A stretch of DNA of 20,245 bases from JAVEDQ01 sp035468175 (lineage in GTDB: Bacteria > Actinomycetota > Actinomycetes > Frankiales > Frankiaceae), in NCBI GenBank assembly GCA_035468175.1, contig DATITC010000189.1:1-20245 (forward strand), given 5' to 3'. Shown one piece after another: positions 14,678 through 20,245 of this stretch. Below the pieces are notes generated by a model. The model searched no databases, was not told the DNA's origin, and saw nothing but the letters and a program-made list of their open reading frames with translations. The translations under genes and the position numbers were made by a program. The first letter of the stretch is position 1. Each line of letters starts with the position of its first letter.

Positions 14678-14986
14678 CGATCCCAGCTGCGGGTCATCTG
14701 ACACGAGTTGCCGTCACCGTGGATCATGTACGTAACGTGACCGCCGTCCGGAAGATGAGCCACCGCGGCGTCCCGCCAGATCCCACCCACGCCCGGTGCT
14801 CCCGGAAGGTTCGGTAACGGGGTGGGAGCGGACGCGATGCTCGCGGGCGCGGCTGATGTGTCGCGGTGCCCCTTGCTGGGTCCCGTCGTCAGCCGTCGCA
14901 AGGCTCGTGCCGGTGCACCCTGTGCCTCCCGGCGCGGAAGCCTGTCCCTGCGTGCCCCGCCGGCGCCTGAAGGGACTCGCTCGTTC
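14678..14986 (+). promoter_or_regulatory. 309-bp leader before NlpC/P60 gene with structured, c-di-AMP-riboswitch-like segment
   Basis: No gene is seen. TTGCCG (14708-14713) and TAACGT (14733-14738) form a weak promoter candidate. Further on, TCCCACCC (14781-14788) and GGGTGGGA (14820-14827) are perfect 8-bp inverted arms. ACGGGGTGGGAGCGG followed about 60 nt later by CCCGTCGTCAGCCGTCGC (from 14882) and AAGGC loosely recalls the ydaO/c-di-AMP riboswitch core (CGGGGTGAATC ... CCCGTCAGCTAACC...GGC), which often precedes NlpC/P60 and resuscitation-factor genes in actinobacteria. The match is partial, with insertions and a missing TAACC, so this may be a decayed element or coincidence. Confidence 0.3.
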
Positions 14987-15437
14987 ATGCTCGGTACCAC
15001 CACGCTCCGCACCAACAGCACCCGTCTCCGCATCTCCGTCGTCGGCGGCGCCCTGGCCGTCTCCGCCATCGGCGGGGTGCTCCCGGCCCACGCGGACGAC
15101 CTCGACGACCAGCCCTGGCCATCGCTCAGCAGCTCGGCGACCCGGAGCAGTCCGGCGCTGCCGGTCCGGACGCGTCCGCCTGCTCCGGACTGACGCAGTA
15201 CTCCTTCGCTCAAGCTGGTCGGTCGATCCCGCGCACGGCCCAGGAGCAGTATGACGCCAGCATAAGTCGCAGACTGCCAAGGAGCCGAGCGACCTGATCT
15301 TCTTCAGCAACGGCGGCAGCATCTACCACGTCGGCATCTACGAGGGCGGCAACAACATGGTCGCCGTCGCGAGCTCGGCCGGCAGCGTCACGAGTGAGGC
15401 GATCTACGACTCCAACTATCTGGTGGTCACCTTCTGA
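14987..15437 (+). pseudogene. Secreted NlpC/P60 (C40) cell-wall peptidase, two frameshifts
   Basis: The ATG at 14987 (AAGGGA about 10 nt upstream) starts a clear signal peptide: basic TTLRTNSTRLRIS, hydrophobic VVGGALAVSAIGGVL, cleavage PAHA|DD. One G is missing after 15112, and the next frame continues ALAIAQQLGDPEQSGA and SACSGLTQYSFAQAG, including the catalytic Cys of CSGL, then IPRTAQEQYDAS. One C is missing near 15261, and the third frame gives SDLIFFSNGGSIYHVGIYEG with the catalytic His, ending LVVTF. With both repaired it is about 150 aa: signal peptide plus a bare NlpC/P60 domain that would cut peptide stems of peptidoglycan. The third catalytic residue usually follows MV (MVHA/MVEA); here it is MVAVA, so activity is doubtful even if repaired. 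Decay or sequencing error are both possible. Confidence 0.85.
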
Positions 15438-15440
15438 TCC

Positions 15441-15459
15441 GTCCCGCCGGAGGCGGGGC
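15441..15459 (+). terminator. Hairpin after NlpC/P60 gene
   Basis: CCCGCC (15443-15448), GGA loop, GGCGGG (15452-15457), extended by a G-T and a G-C pair to an 8-bp stem. It starts 4 nt after the TGA at 15437, the expected place for a terminator, and lacks a U-tract. Confidence 0.55.
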
Positions 15460-15678
15460 GATGGCCGGAGCGCTTCAGCTCGGCGCGAGGAACACGGCCC
15501 TGCCCCGTCACCCGGTGGTCGAGGTGGGGATCGGCTGCGGCGTTCCGACCGGAGCCACGTTGATGAACGGCACGGACCGAAGTTTGCCGTCCCAGGAGAC
15601 GTAGAGCATCGAGTTCGCTGCCCGGAAGCCGGGGCCGACCGTCGGGGGCTGGGAAGTGACCGTGCTCCCCACGAAGTA

Positions 15679-15718
15679 GTGCGGGCTTTGACCGGCTGGA
15701 ACCGGTTGAAGCCCGCAC
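15679..15718 (-). terminator. Long hairpin downstream of acyl-CoA dehydrogenase
   Basis: The 17-nt arms 15679-15695 and 15702-15718 pair at 15 positions (GTGCGGGCTT...ACCGG against CCGGT...AAGCCCGCAC) around a CTGGAA loop. It lies 26 nt beyond the stop of the minus-strand acyl-CoA dehydrogenase gene and is the strongest hairpin in the window. Confidence 0.75.
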
Positions 15719-15743
15719 AACTTCGCGAAGGGGGGCAGCCCAG

Positions 15744-16937
15744 TTAGAGCTTGTACTCCCGCATCAGCCCGCGGCTGATGATGGTCTTCTGGATCTCCGA
15801 GGTGCCCTCGCCGATGAGCAGGAACGGCGCCTCGCGGAACAGGCGCTCGATCTCGTACTCCTTCGAGTAGCCGTAACCGCCGTGTATCCGGAACGACTCG
15901 GTGGTGACCTCGAAGCAGTACTCGGAGGCGAGGTATTTGGCCATCCCGGCCTCGACGTCGTTGCGCTTGCCCTGGTCCTTCAACCGGGCGGCGTTGACCA
16001 TCATGAGGTGGGCCGCCTCGACCTTGGTGGCCATCTCGGCGAGCTTGAAGGCGATGGCCTGGTGGTCGGCGATCTGCTTGCCGAAGGTGAAGCGCTGCTG
16101 GGAGTACTGGATCGCAAGCTCGAAGGCGCGGATGGAGATACCGCAGGCCCGGGCCGCCACGTTGACCCGCCCGACCTCGACACCGTCCATCATCTGGTAG
16201 AAGCCGCGGCCCCGGCCGGCGTCGCCGCCGAGGATCGTCGAGGCCGGCACCCGGTGGCCCTCGAAGACCATCTCGGTGGTCTCGACGCCCTTGTAACCCA
16301 TCTTGTCGATCTTCCCCGGGATGGTGAGGCCGCCCTGCTTGCCGAAGCCGGGCTCCTTCTCCACCAGGAAGGTCGTCATGTTCTTGTAGACCGAGTCGGA
16401 GCCCTCATCGGTCTTCACCAGCGTCGCCACGAGACCGGCCCGGGCGCCGTTGGTCAGCCACATCTTCGAGCCGTCGATCACGAACTCGTCGCCGTCGGCG
16501 ACCGCCTTGGTCTTGATGGCGGAGACGTCGGAGCCGCAGCCGGGCTCGCTCATCGAGAAGCCGCCGCGCAGCTCGCCGGTGGCCATTCGGGGCAGATAGT
16601 TCTGCTTCTGCTCCTCGGTGCCGTGGTGCATGATCATGTACGCCAGGATGAAGTGGGTGTTGATCACACCGCTGACGCTCATCCAGCCGCGGGCGACCTG
16701 CTCGACCACCAGGGCGTAGGTCAGCAGCGACTCGCCGAGCCCGCCGTACTCCTCCGGGATCATGAGGCCGAACAGCCCCATCTCCTTCATGCCCTCGACG
16801 ATCGCCTCGGGGAACTCGTCCTTGTGCTCGAGGTCCGTGGCGTAGGGCAGGATCTCCTTGTCGACGAAGGACTTGACGGTCGACAGGATCTCCTGCTGGA
16901 CGTCGGTGAGTCCCTCGGTCTGCGCGAGGCGGGCCAT
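15744..16937 (-). CDS. Acyl-CoA dehydrogenase (FadE19/Rv2500c-like)
   Basis: 397 aa, complete three-domain acyl-CoA dehydrogenase using FAD and passing electrons to ETF. The N-terminal helical domain (LTDVQQEILSTVKSFVDKEI) is followed by FGLMIPEEYGGLGESLLTYA, then the beta domain with FSMSEPGCGSDVSAIKT and KMWLTNGA (flavin/substrate contacts). The C-terminal domain has RIHGGYGYSKEYEIERLFRE and LLIGEGTSEIQK, where Glu377 is the expected catalytic base. The sequence closely resembles M. tuberculosis FadE19 and the acyl-CoA dehydrogenase beside the Streptomyces ccr/CitE/MaoC genes, so short branched or C5-dicarboxylic acyl-CoA (isovaleryl- or methylsuccinyl-CoA) is a likely substrate; this is inference. 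The ATG at 16937 has AAAGGGA 7 nt upstream. It has its own promoter/operator candidate and terminator, so it is a single-gene unit here. Confidence 0.95.
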   Translation of the reverse strand: MARLAQTEGLTDVQQEILSTVKSFVDKEILPYATDLEHKDEFPEAIVEGMKEMGLFGLMIPEEYGGLGESLLTYALVVEQVARGWMSVSGVINTHFILAYMIMHHGTEEQKQNYLPRMATGELRGGFSMSEPGCGSDVSAIKTKAVADGDEFVIDGSKMWLTNGARAGLVATLVKTDEGSDSVYKNMTTFLVEKEPGFGKQGGLTIPGKIDKMGYKGVETTEMVFEGHRVPASTILGGDAGRGRGFYQMMDGVEVGRVNVAARACGISIRAFELAIQYSQQRFTFGKQIADHQAIAFKLAEMATKVEAAHLMMVNAARLKDQGKRNDVEAGMAKYLASEYCFEVTTESFRIHGGYGYSKEYEIERLFREAPFLLIGEGTSEIQKTIISRGLMREYKL

Positions 16938-16987
16938 AATGGGTCCCTTTCGAGCTGCGGTGCGACGAGCGCGCGATGTGACCACTC

Positions 16988-17013
16988 AGTATCTCTGAAG
17001 AAACCGCTTCAGA
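16988..17013 (-). promoter_or_regulatory. Operator-like palindrome TCTGAAG-N6-CTTCAGA next to a -10 box
   Basis: Perfect 7-bp arms at 16994-17000 and 17007-17013 flank AAACCG. On the minus strand GATACT (16993-16988) lies directly downstream of the palindrome and fits a -10 box, about 50 nt before the acyl-CoA dehydrogenase ATG. The palindrome would therefore cover the -35 to -10 spacer, where a repressor such as a TetR-type fatty-acid regulator would act. No good -35 is present. Confidence 0.45.
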
Positions 17014-17371
17014 TCGGCCATGTGACGCGCCGGACTGAATCTCTGCGATTCACCCGTGCGGATCGACCTGCGATCAAGATGCGTCCCTGCACGGGGCGAC
17101 CGCGACGACCGCGACGTCATTTGTCCGCCTGCCACGCGCACGCGTACCGGGCGGTCTACCGCCTGGTGTGGGCGCGCTGGCCGCCGACGTCCCTCGCTCG
17201 GGACGCGATCGTGCGCAGAGGAGCGATGCTGCGCTCTTCACAACCCGTGGACGCGCAGGCCTGCCTCTACGCCGCGGCACCGACAGTTTCGGGCCGGTCG
17301 AGCCCTCCTCCGCCCCGGAACAGGTGGTCGATGGCTTCGTCCTGCCCTGAACTGTTCTGGCCGGTACGCAG
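17014..17371. other. Gap without a firm gene between acyl-CoA dehydrogenase and CoA lyase
   Basis: This is most of the 483-bp gap between the two minus-strand genes. No start with a good ribosome site heads a convincing frame. On the plus strand two frames read somewhat protein-like end to end (HAYRAVYRLVWARW up to about 17275, then SFGPVEPSSAPEQVVDGFVL ending at a stop at 17350, just before a hairpin). This could be another decayed gene with a frameshift near 17280, but I recognise no family. Confidence 0.4.
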
Positions 17372-17404
17372 CAGCCCCGTCCCGCGACGGCAGGACGGGG
17401 GCTG
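17372..17404 (-). terminator. Strong hairpin downstream of CoA lyase gene
   Basis: CAGCCCCGTCC (17372-17382) pairs with GGACGGGGGCTG (17393-17404) with one bulged base and a 10-nt loop. It starts 16 nt beyond the CoA lyase stop at 17421 and would end that transcript before the acyl-CoA dehydrogenase gene. Confidence 0.7.
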
Positions 17405-17420
17405 GGAGCTGGGACCGCGG

Positions 17421-18377
17421 TCAGGCGGTGGGCGGCTCGAACTTCTGGGTCCGGCTGAAGCCGGCGGCACGACCCTTTCCGGCCACGACCTCGGCCATCT
17501 TGCGGCTGGCCTCGTCGATCATCTCGTCGCCAAGCATGACGGCGCCGCGGAGCCCGCCCTCGTCCGAGGTGTAGTACGCGTAGGCCTCGAGGATCATCTC
17601 GGCCTGGTCGTAGTCCTGCTGCGACGGCGAGTAGACCTCGTTGGCCGCCTCGATCTGCCCCGGGTGCAGCACCCACTTGCCGTCGAAGCCGAGGGCGGCG
17701 GACCGGCCGGCCACGCGACGGAAGCCGTCGACGTCCTTGATCTGCAGGTAGGGGCCGTCGATCGCCTGGATGTTCTTCGCCCGCGCGGCCATCAAGATCG
17801 ACATGAGGATGTGGTGGTAGGCGTCGCCGACGTCGTAGCCGGGCGGCTGCTCACCGACGACCAGCGACTTCATGTTGATTGACGCCATGAAGTCGGCCGG
17901 TCCGAAGATGATCGCCTCCACCCGGTCGGAGGCGAAGGCGATCTCCTTGACGTTGGTGAGACCGAGCGCGTTCTCGATCTGAGCCTCGATCCCGATCCGA
18001 CCCTCCTCGTAGCCCATGACCTTTTCGATCTGGAGCAGCAGCATGTCCAGCCAGTGGACCTGCTCGGCCGACTGGACCTTCGGCAGCATGATGCAGTCAA
18101 GGTTGGCGCCCGCGCCCTCCACGACGGTGATGACGTCGCGGTAGGTCCACTTGGTGGTGAGGTCGTTCACCCGAACCGTGCGGGTCTTGCCGGACCAGTC
18201 GCCCTCGTTGAAGGCGGCGACGATGTTGTGTCGGGCGTCCTCCTTGGCGCCGGGGGCCACCGCATCCTCGAGGTCGAGGAAAACCTGGTCGGCCGGCAGG
18301 CCCTGGGCCTTGCCGAGCATCTTGATGTTGGAGCCGGGAACGGCGAGACAGGACCGGCGGGGACGCAGCGGCGGCAC
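17421..18377 (-). CDS. CitE/HpcH-HpaI-like CoA-ester lyase (Rv2498c/MclA-like)
   Basis: 318 aa, one TIM-barrel domain. Such enzymes reversibly cleave beta-hydroxyacyl-CoA thioesters such as malyl-, beta-methylmalyl-, citramalyl- or HMG-CoA with Mg2+. Seen: RPRRSCLAVPGSN at the start, FLDLEDAVAP (33-42), TVRVND with Arg69, LDCIMLPKVQSA, GIEAQIENALGL with metal-ligand Glu131, FGPADFMASI with Asp162, and GFDGKWVLHPGQ. M. tuberculosis Rv2498c and the Streptomyces lyase next to ccr are close relatives; which substrate is used cannot be told from sequence. The GTG at 18377 has AAGGAG 6 nt upstream. An in-frame GTG at 18545 also has a good site (GAGGAGG) and would add 56 residues of unknown sequence. 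Its usual MaoC and FadE partners are present in the window but not in one operon. Confidence 0.93.
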   Translation of the reverse strand: MPPLRPRRSCLAVPGSNIKMLGKAQGLPADQVFLDLEDAVAPGAKEDARHNIVAAFNEGDWSGKTRTVRVNDLTTKWTYRDVITVVEGAGANLDCIMLPKVQSAEQVHWLDMLLLQIEKVMGYEEGRIGIEAQIENALGLTNVKEIAFASDRVEAIIFGPADFMASINMKSLVVGEQPPGYDVGDAYHHILMSILMAARAKNIQAIDGPYLQIKDVDGFRRVAGRSAALGFDGKWVLHPGQIEAANEVYSPSQQDYDQAEMILEAYAYYTSDEGGLRGAVMLGDEMIDEASRKMAEVVAGKGRAAGFSRTQKFEPPTA

Positions 18378-18578
18378 GGGCACTCCTTCGACAGCGGACG
18401 CGCTCTGAGTGTTCAAAGCACTGGGCGTTGGTACCAAGACTTCTCGAGTACCGAGGTGTCGACGGGACGCAGCGGTTCCGCCGATCGCGTTCATTGTCCC
18501 CCACGCCGCCCGCAGCGCTTCGGGGCCGAGGGTGGCGCCAGTCACGGCATCCTCCTCGGGGTCAGAACGGCTGCTGTG

Positions 18579-19050
18579 TCAGGAGGGATGCAGCCCGCTC
18601 GTCGGCACGGTGCCGGCGCTCGCTCCCGGGCCGCTCCAGGCCAGGCGGGCCGTCGCCCCCCCCGAGTGGTCCTGCATCTCCAGGCGGATCGGGGTCGCCC
18701 GGCCCGCGGTCAACGACACGGTGACGCTTCCGGCGCCGGACGTGGTCCACCGGTCCAGCACGAGGTTCCCGTCGATCCAGAGGCGGGCGCCGTCGTCCGC
18801 GGTCACGGTGAGGGTGTACCCGACCGCCGGCCGGGCTGCGCAGCGAACCGGTCCAGCGAACGAACACGTCGTCGGCCGGTACCGCGGGCCTCGGTGCGGC
18901 CGATCCCCAGGTGAAGGCAACGGTTGGGTCGGGCCGCCGTGTCCGCGGTGGCTAGCCGACGGCGCTGTCCGCCGATGTGGCGTGCGAGCCGAGCAGGCCG
19001 CCCGGGTCCGCCTCCGTCCGGAAAGCGAAAAGCCGATCATCGATCGGCAT
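18579..19050 (-). pseudogene. PA14-domain protein remnant (one nonsense codon, one frameshift)
   Basis: A PA14 carbohydrate-binding domain can be read on the minus strand across two frames. A possible ATG at 19050 gives MPIDDRLFAFRTEADPGG, then LLGSHATSADSAVG, and hits TAG at 18954-18952. The same frame continues DPTVAFTWGSAAPRP, PADDVFVRWTGSLRSPAGG. An extra C (plus strand) at 18819-18821 shifts the frame, and the next frame gives YTLTVTADDGARLWIDGN, LVLDRW, PIRLEMQDHSGGATARLAWS, and PTSGLHPS before TGA at 18579. The order and spacing match a whole PA14 domain (start GLLG, FTWG, FVRWTG, DDGARLWIDG, ARLAWS). Nothing larger such as a glycosidase or peptidase is left, so it is either a small broken gene or the end of one lost by deletion. 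No signal peptide is visible. Confidence 0.78.
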
Positions 19051-19321
19051 TCTCAGCCCCGGAGATTACAGAGCGGGGGCGGAGACGACAGCCGGTCTCT
19101 CCCGCGCCGTCGCAGGCCGCTGACGGTCGATCACAATGCGTAGCAGTGCTAGTCGGAAGACGACCGAGGCCGCGCCGGAATCTTCCTCGCAAATTCTCAA
19201 GAATCCCGATAACTCGGGGTGATCCTTGCCCATGCAATTGGCCAGAACGAGGACACGGAGTCACCGGGCGAGGAACATCAGCGGCACGGGGGAACGAGCG
19301 ATCGCAGTCCGAGGAGGCACC
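19051..19321. promoter_or_regulatory. Divergent 271-bp intergenic region with small palindromes
   Basis: The region lies between the PA14 remnant and the 66-aa gene. TAATCT (minus, 19068-19063) could be a -10 for the remnant. For the plus-strand gene the A/T-rich part 19186-19215 holds ATTCT-CA-AGAAT (19194-19205) and CCCGA-TAAC-TCGGG (19205-19218). The leader from there to the ATG at 19322 would be about 100 nt. I see no recognised riboswitch. Confidence 0.3.
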
Positions 19322-19522
19322 ATGAGCGCGGTCCCCAACGATCAGCGCACCCGCCAGCTGTACATCGACGCCGCAATCCGGCGGGCCCAGGCCAAGGCAC
19401 GGGACGCCCGCCTGCAGGAGACGGCGAAGTCGGACGACCTCGAGCGCGCGGCGGCCGCGGCCGCGCTGCGTCCCAGCGGCTGGGTGCCCGGTCAGCGGCG
19501 GACGACCGAGAAAGCGACCTGA
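19322..19522 (+). CDS. Small hypothetical protein (66 aa), helical and charged
   Basis: The ATG at 19322 has AGGAGG 4-5 nt upstream, strong support for translation; an in-frame upstream frame exists but has no ribosome site. The product has a helical charged/Ala-rich middle (RQLYIDAAIRRAQAKARDAR, then ERAAAAAALRPSGW) and no membrane segment, signal peptide or Cys. I recognise no family. It lies 50 bp before the DsbA/FrnE-like gene and may be co-transcribed with it. Confidence 0.7.
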   Translation: MSAVPNDQRTRQLYIDAAIRRAQAKARDARLQETAKSDDLERAAAAAALRPSGWVPGQRRTTEKAT

Positions 19523-19572
19523 CGCGTCGCTCGGCCACTCGGCCGGTCGGCCAGTCCGACGAGCGTGCGGGC

Positions 19573-20245
19573 GTGAGCCCTGACCCGACCGTCCGCCCCG
19601 CACCAAGCCCCGGCTACGTCATCCTCTACTCCGACATCGGCTGCCCCTGGGCCTCACTGGCCGTCCACCGGCTGCGAAGGCGACGGCGCGAGCGCGAGCT
19701 GGACGGCTCGGTGGTGATCGACCACCGTGCCTTCCCGCTCGAGCTGGTCAACCAGCAGCTGACGCCGAAGTCGATCGTGGACAGCGAGACGGCCGTGGTC
19801 GGCTCGCATGAGCCAAGCCTCCACTGGCAGCCGTGGGGCCGTAAGGAACGCGAGTACCCGATGACGACCCTCCTGCCGCTCGAGGCGGTCCAGGCCGCCA
19901 AGGACGAGAGCGTCGGTGGCCTGCCTGCCAGCGAGGAGTTGGATGCGGCCCTGCGGCACGCCTGGTATGCCGAGTCCCGCAGTATCCATCTCTGGTCCGA
20001 GCTCCTGGACGTCGCCGGGTCCGTGTCCTCGCTGGACGTCGACGCCCTCGACGGCGCGTTGCGCTCCGGTGTCGGGCACGCCGCGGTCTTCGCGCAGTGG
20101 GAGGCCGCGAACGACGTGGCCCAAGGCTCACCGCACCTGTTCCTCACCGACGGGATGTCCGTCCACAATCCCGGCATCACCCTCGAGTGGACCGCCGCCC
20201 AGTTCCACGGCATGCCACGGATCGCGGCCGACGATCCCGACGTCT
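19573..20245 (+). CDS. DsbA/FrnE-family thiol oxidoreductase (3' end outside window)
   Basis: At least 224 residues, cut by the window end. The thioredoxin-fold start VILYSDIGCPWASLAVHRLR (residues 15-34) has a CPWA active site with a single Cys at 24, as in FrnE/2-hydroxychromene-2-carboxylate-isomerase-like DsbA proteins. The inserted helical domain includes HRAFPLELVNQQLTP, EYPMTTLLPLEAVQAAK and LDAALRHAWYAESRSI. The fold returns with AQGSPHLFLTDGMSVHNPGI, whose SPHLF replaces the usual cis-Pro GVPTF/SPQ segment. It probably reduces or isomerises thiol substrates in the cytoplasm, perhaps with mycothiol. The start is GTG at 19573 with a weak ribosome site; the frame is open somewhat upstream, so the N-terminus is uncertain. 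Confidence 0.87.
   Translation, partial: MSPDPTVRPAPSPGYVILYSDIGCPWASLAVHRLRRRRRERELDGSVVIDHRAFPLELVNQQLTPKSIVDSETAVVGSHEPSLHWQPWGRKEREYPMTTLLPLEAVQAAKDESVGGLPASEELDAALRHAWYAESRSIHLWSELLDVAGSVSSLDVDALDGALRSGVGHAAVFAQWEAANDVAQGSPHLFLTDGMSVHNPGITLEWTAAQFHGMPRIAADDPDV

Larger units (their letters stand above)
15438..15743. other. 306-bp gap between convergent genes: two hairpins, no firm gene
   Basis: The gap between the NlpC/P60 stop and the acyl-CoA dehydrogenase stop holds one hairpin at each end. A minus-strand frame (15508 to about 15720) reads protein-like in its second half (PGFRAANSMLYVSWDGKLRS, VPFINVAPVG), but it has only TTG/GTG starts without a ribosome site and its first part is the terminator hairpin. 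It may be a gene fragment; I assign no function. Confidence 0.5.

Noticed and set aside
15508..15720. Minus-strand small ORF (about 70 codons) after the acyl-CoA dehydrogenase
   Set aside because: Its first 14 codons are the terminator hairpin and it has no ribosome site; kept only as a possible fragment in the gap description.
15882..17882. Plus-strand open frame of 666 codons over the acyl-CoA dehydrogenase and part of the CoA lyase
   Set aside because: Antisense shadow of two conserved genes and the gap between them; composition is His/Val/Leu-rich, as expected from such shadows.
19626..20213. Minus-strand open frame of 195 codons opposite the DsbA-like gene
   Set aside because: Antisense to a frame with the CPWA thioredoxin-fold motif; no own domain.

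Overview
The window is high-GC (roughly 70%) actinobacterial chromosome. It shows GTG starts, strong G/C third-position bias, GAGGAGG-type ribosome sites, ATGA/GTGA stop-start overlaps, a leaderless-looking TetR gene, and families largely restricted to Actinobacteria (DUF6758, the Rv2250c-Rv2252-type cluster, MaoC/FadE19/CitE proteins). I cannot name the genus. I see no rRNA, tRNA, CRISPR array, integrase, transposase or replication origin.

Layout. (1) 1-1500, minus: 3'-truncated lytic transglycosylase with a membrane anchor and a GGSPGA repeat tail that runs off the window. (2) 1607-6462: a glycerolipid block. A diacylglycerol-kinase-family gene overlaps an alkylglycerone-phosphate-synthase-like flavoprotein gene (both minus), divergent from a TetR gene that overlaps glpD (both plus). 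Gene content and order match M. tuberculosis Rv2252/Rv2251/Rv2250c/Rv2249c. (3) 6473-9238: DUF6758 zinc-ribbon-like protein, Nudix hydrolase, a small proline-rich ORF, a MaoC-like hydratase and a divergent enoyl-CoA hydratase/isomerase. (4) 9331-11361: secreted S33-type alpha/beta hydrolase with an extra C-terminal domain. (5) 11626-13649: SUFU-domain protein divergent from a double TerD-domain protein with a WGPP/Q-rich linker. (6) 13700-15470: a MerR regulator and a secreted NlpC/P60 protein, each split by two single-base indels. (7) 15744-18377, minus: acyl-CoA dehydrogenase and a CitE/HpcH-like CoA lyase, each followed by its own hairpin terminator. (8) 18579-19050: remains of a PA14-domain gene with one stop and one frameshift. 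(9) 19322-end: a 66-aa small protein and a 3'-truncated DsbA/FrnE-like thiol oxidoreductase.

How the genes work together. GlpD makes DHAP from glycerol 3-phosphate, the flavoprotein resembles an enzyme acting on acyl-DHAP, and the DAG kinase makes phosphatidate, so block 2 reads as a TetR-controlled phospholipid headgroup/ether-lipid module. The MaoC hydratase, acyl-CoA dehydrogenase and CoA lyase are homologues of three genes that are adjacent in other actinobacteria (Rv2499c, Rv2500c, Rv2498c) but are split here by about 7 kb containing unrelated and broken genes. The transglycosylase and the NlpC/P60 gene concern the cell wall. Three separate broken genes lie between 13.7 and 19.1 kb, so that part is either decaying or contains sequencing indels; this should be settled before any biology is read from it. 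I found no convincing undescribed multi-gene system. The strongest candidates for a second look are the double-TerD/SUFU pair, the glycerolipid block, the broken genes, and a degenerate riboswitch-like leader before the NlpC/P60 gene.
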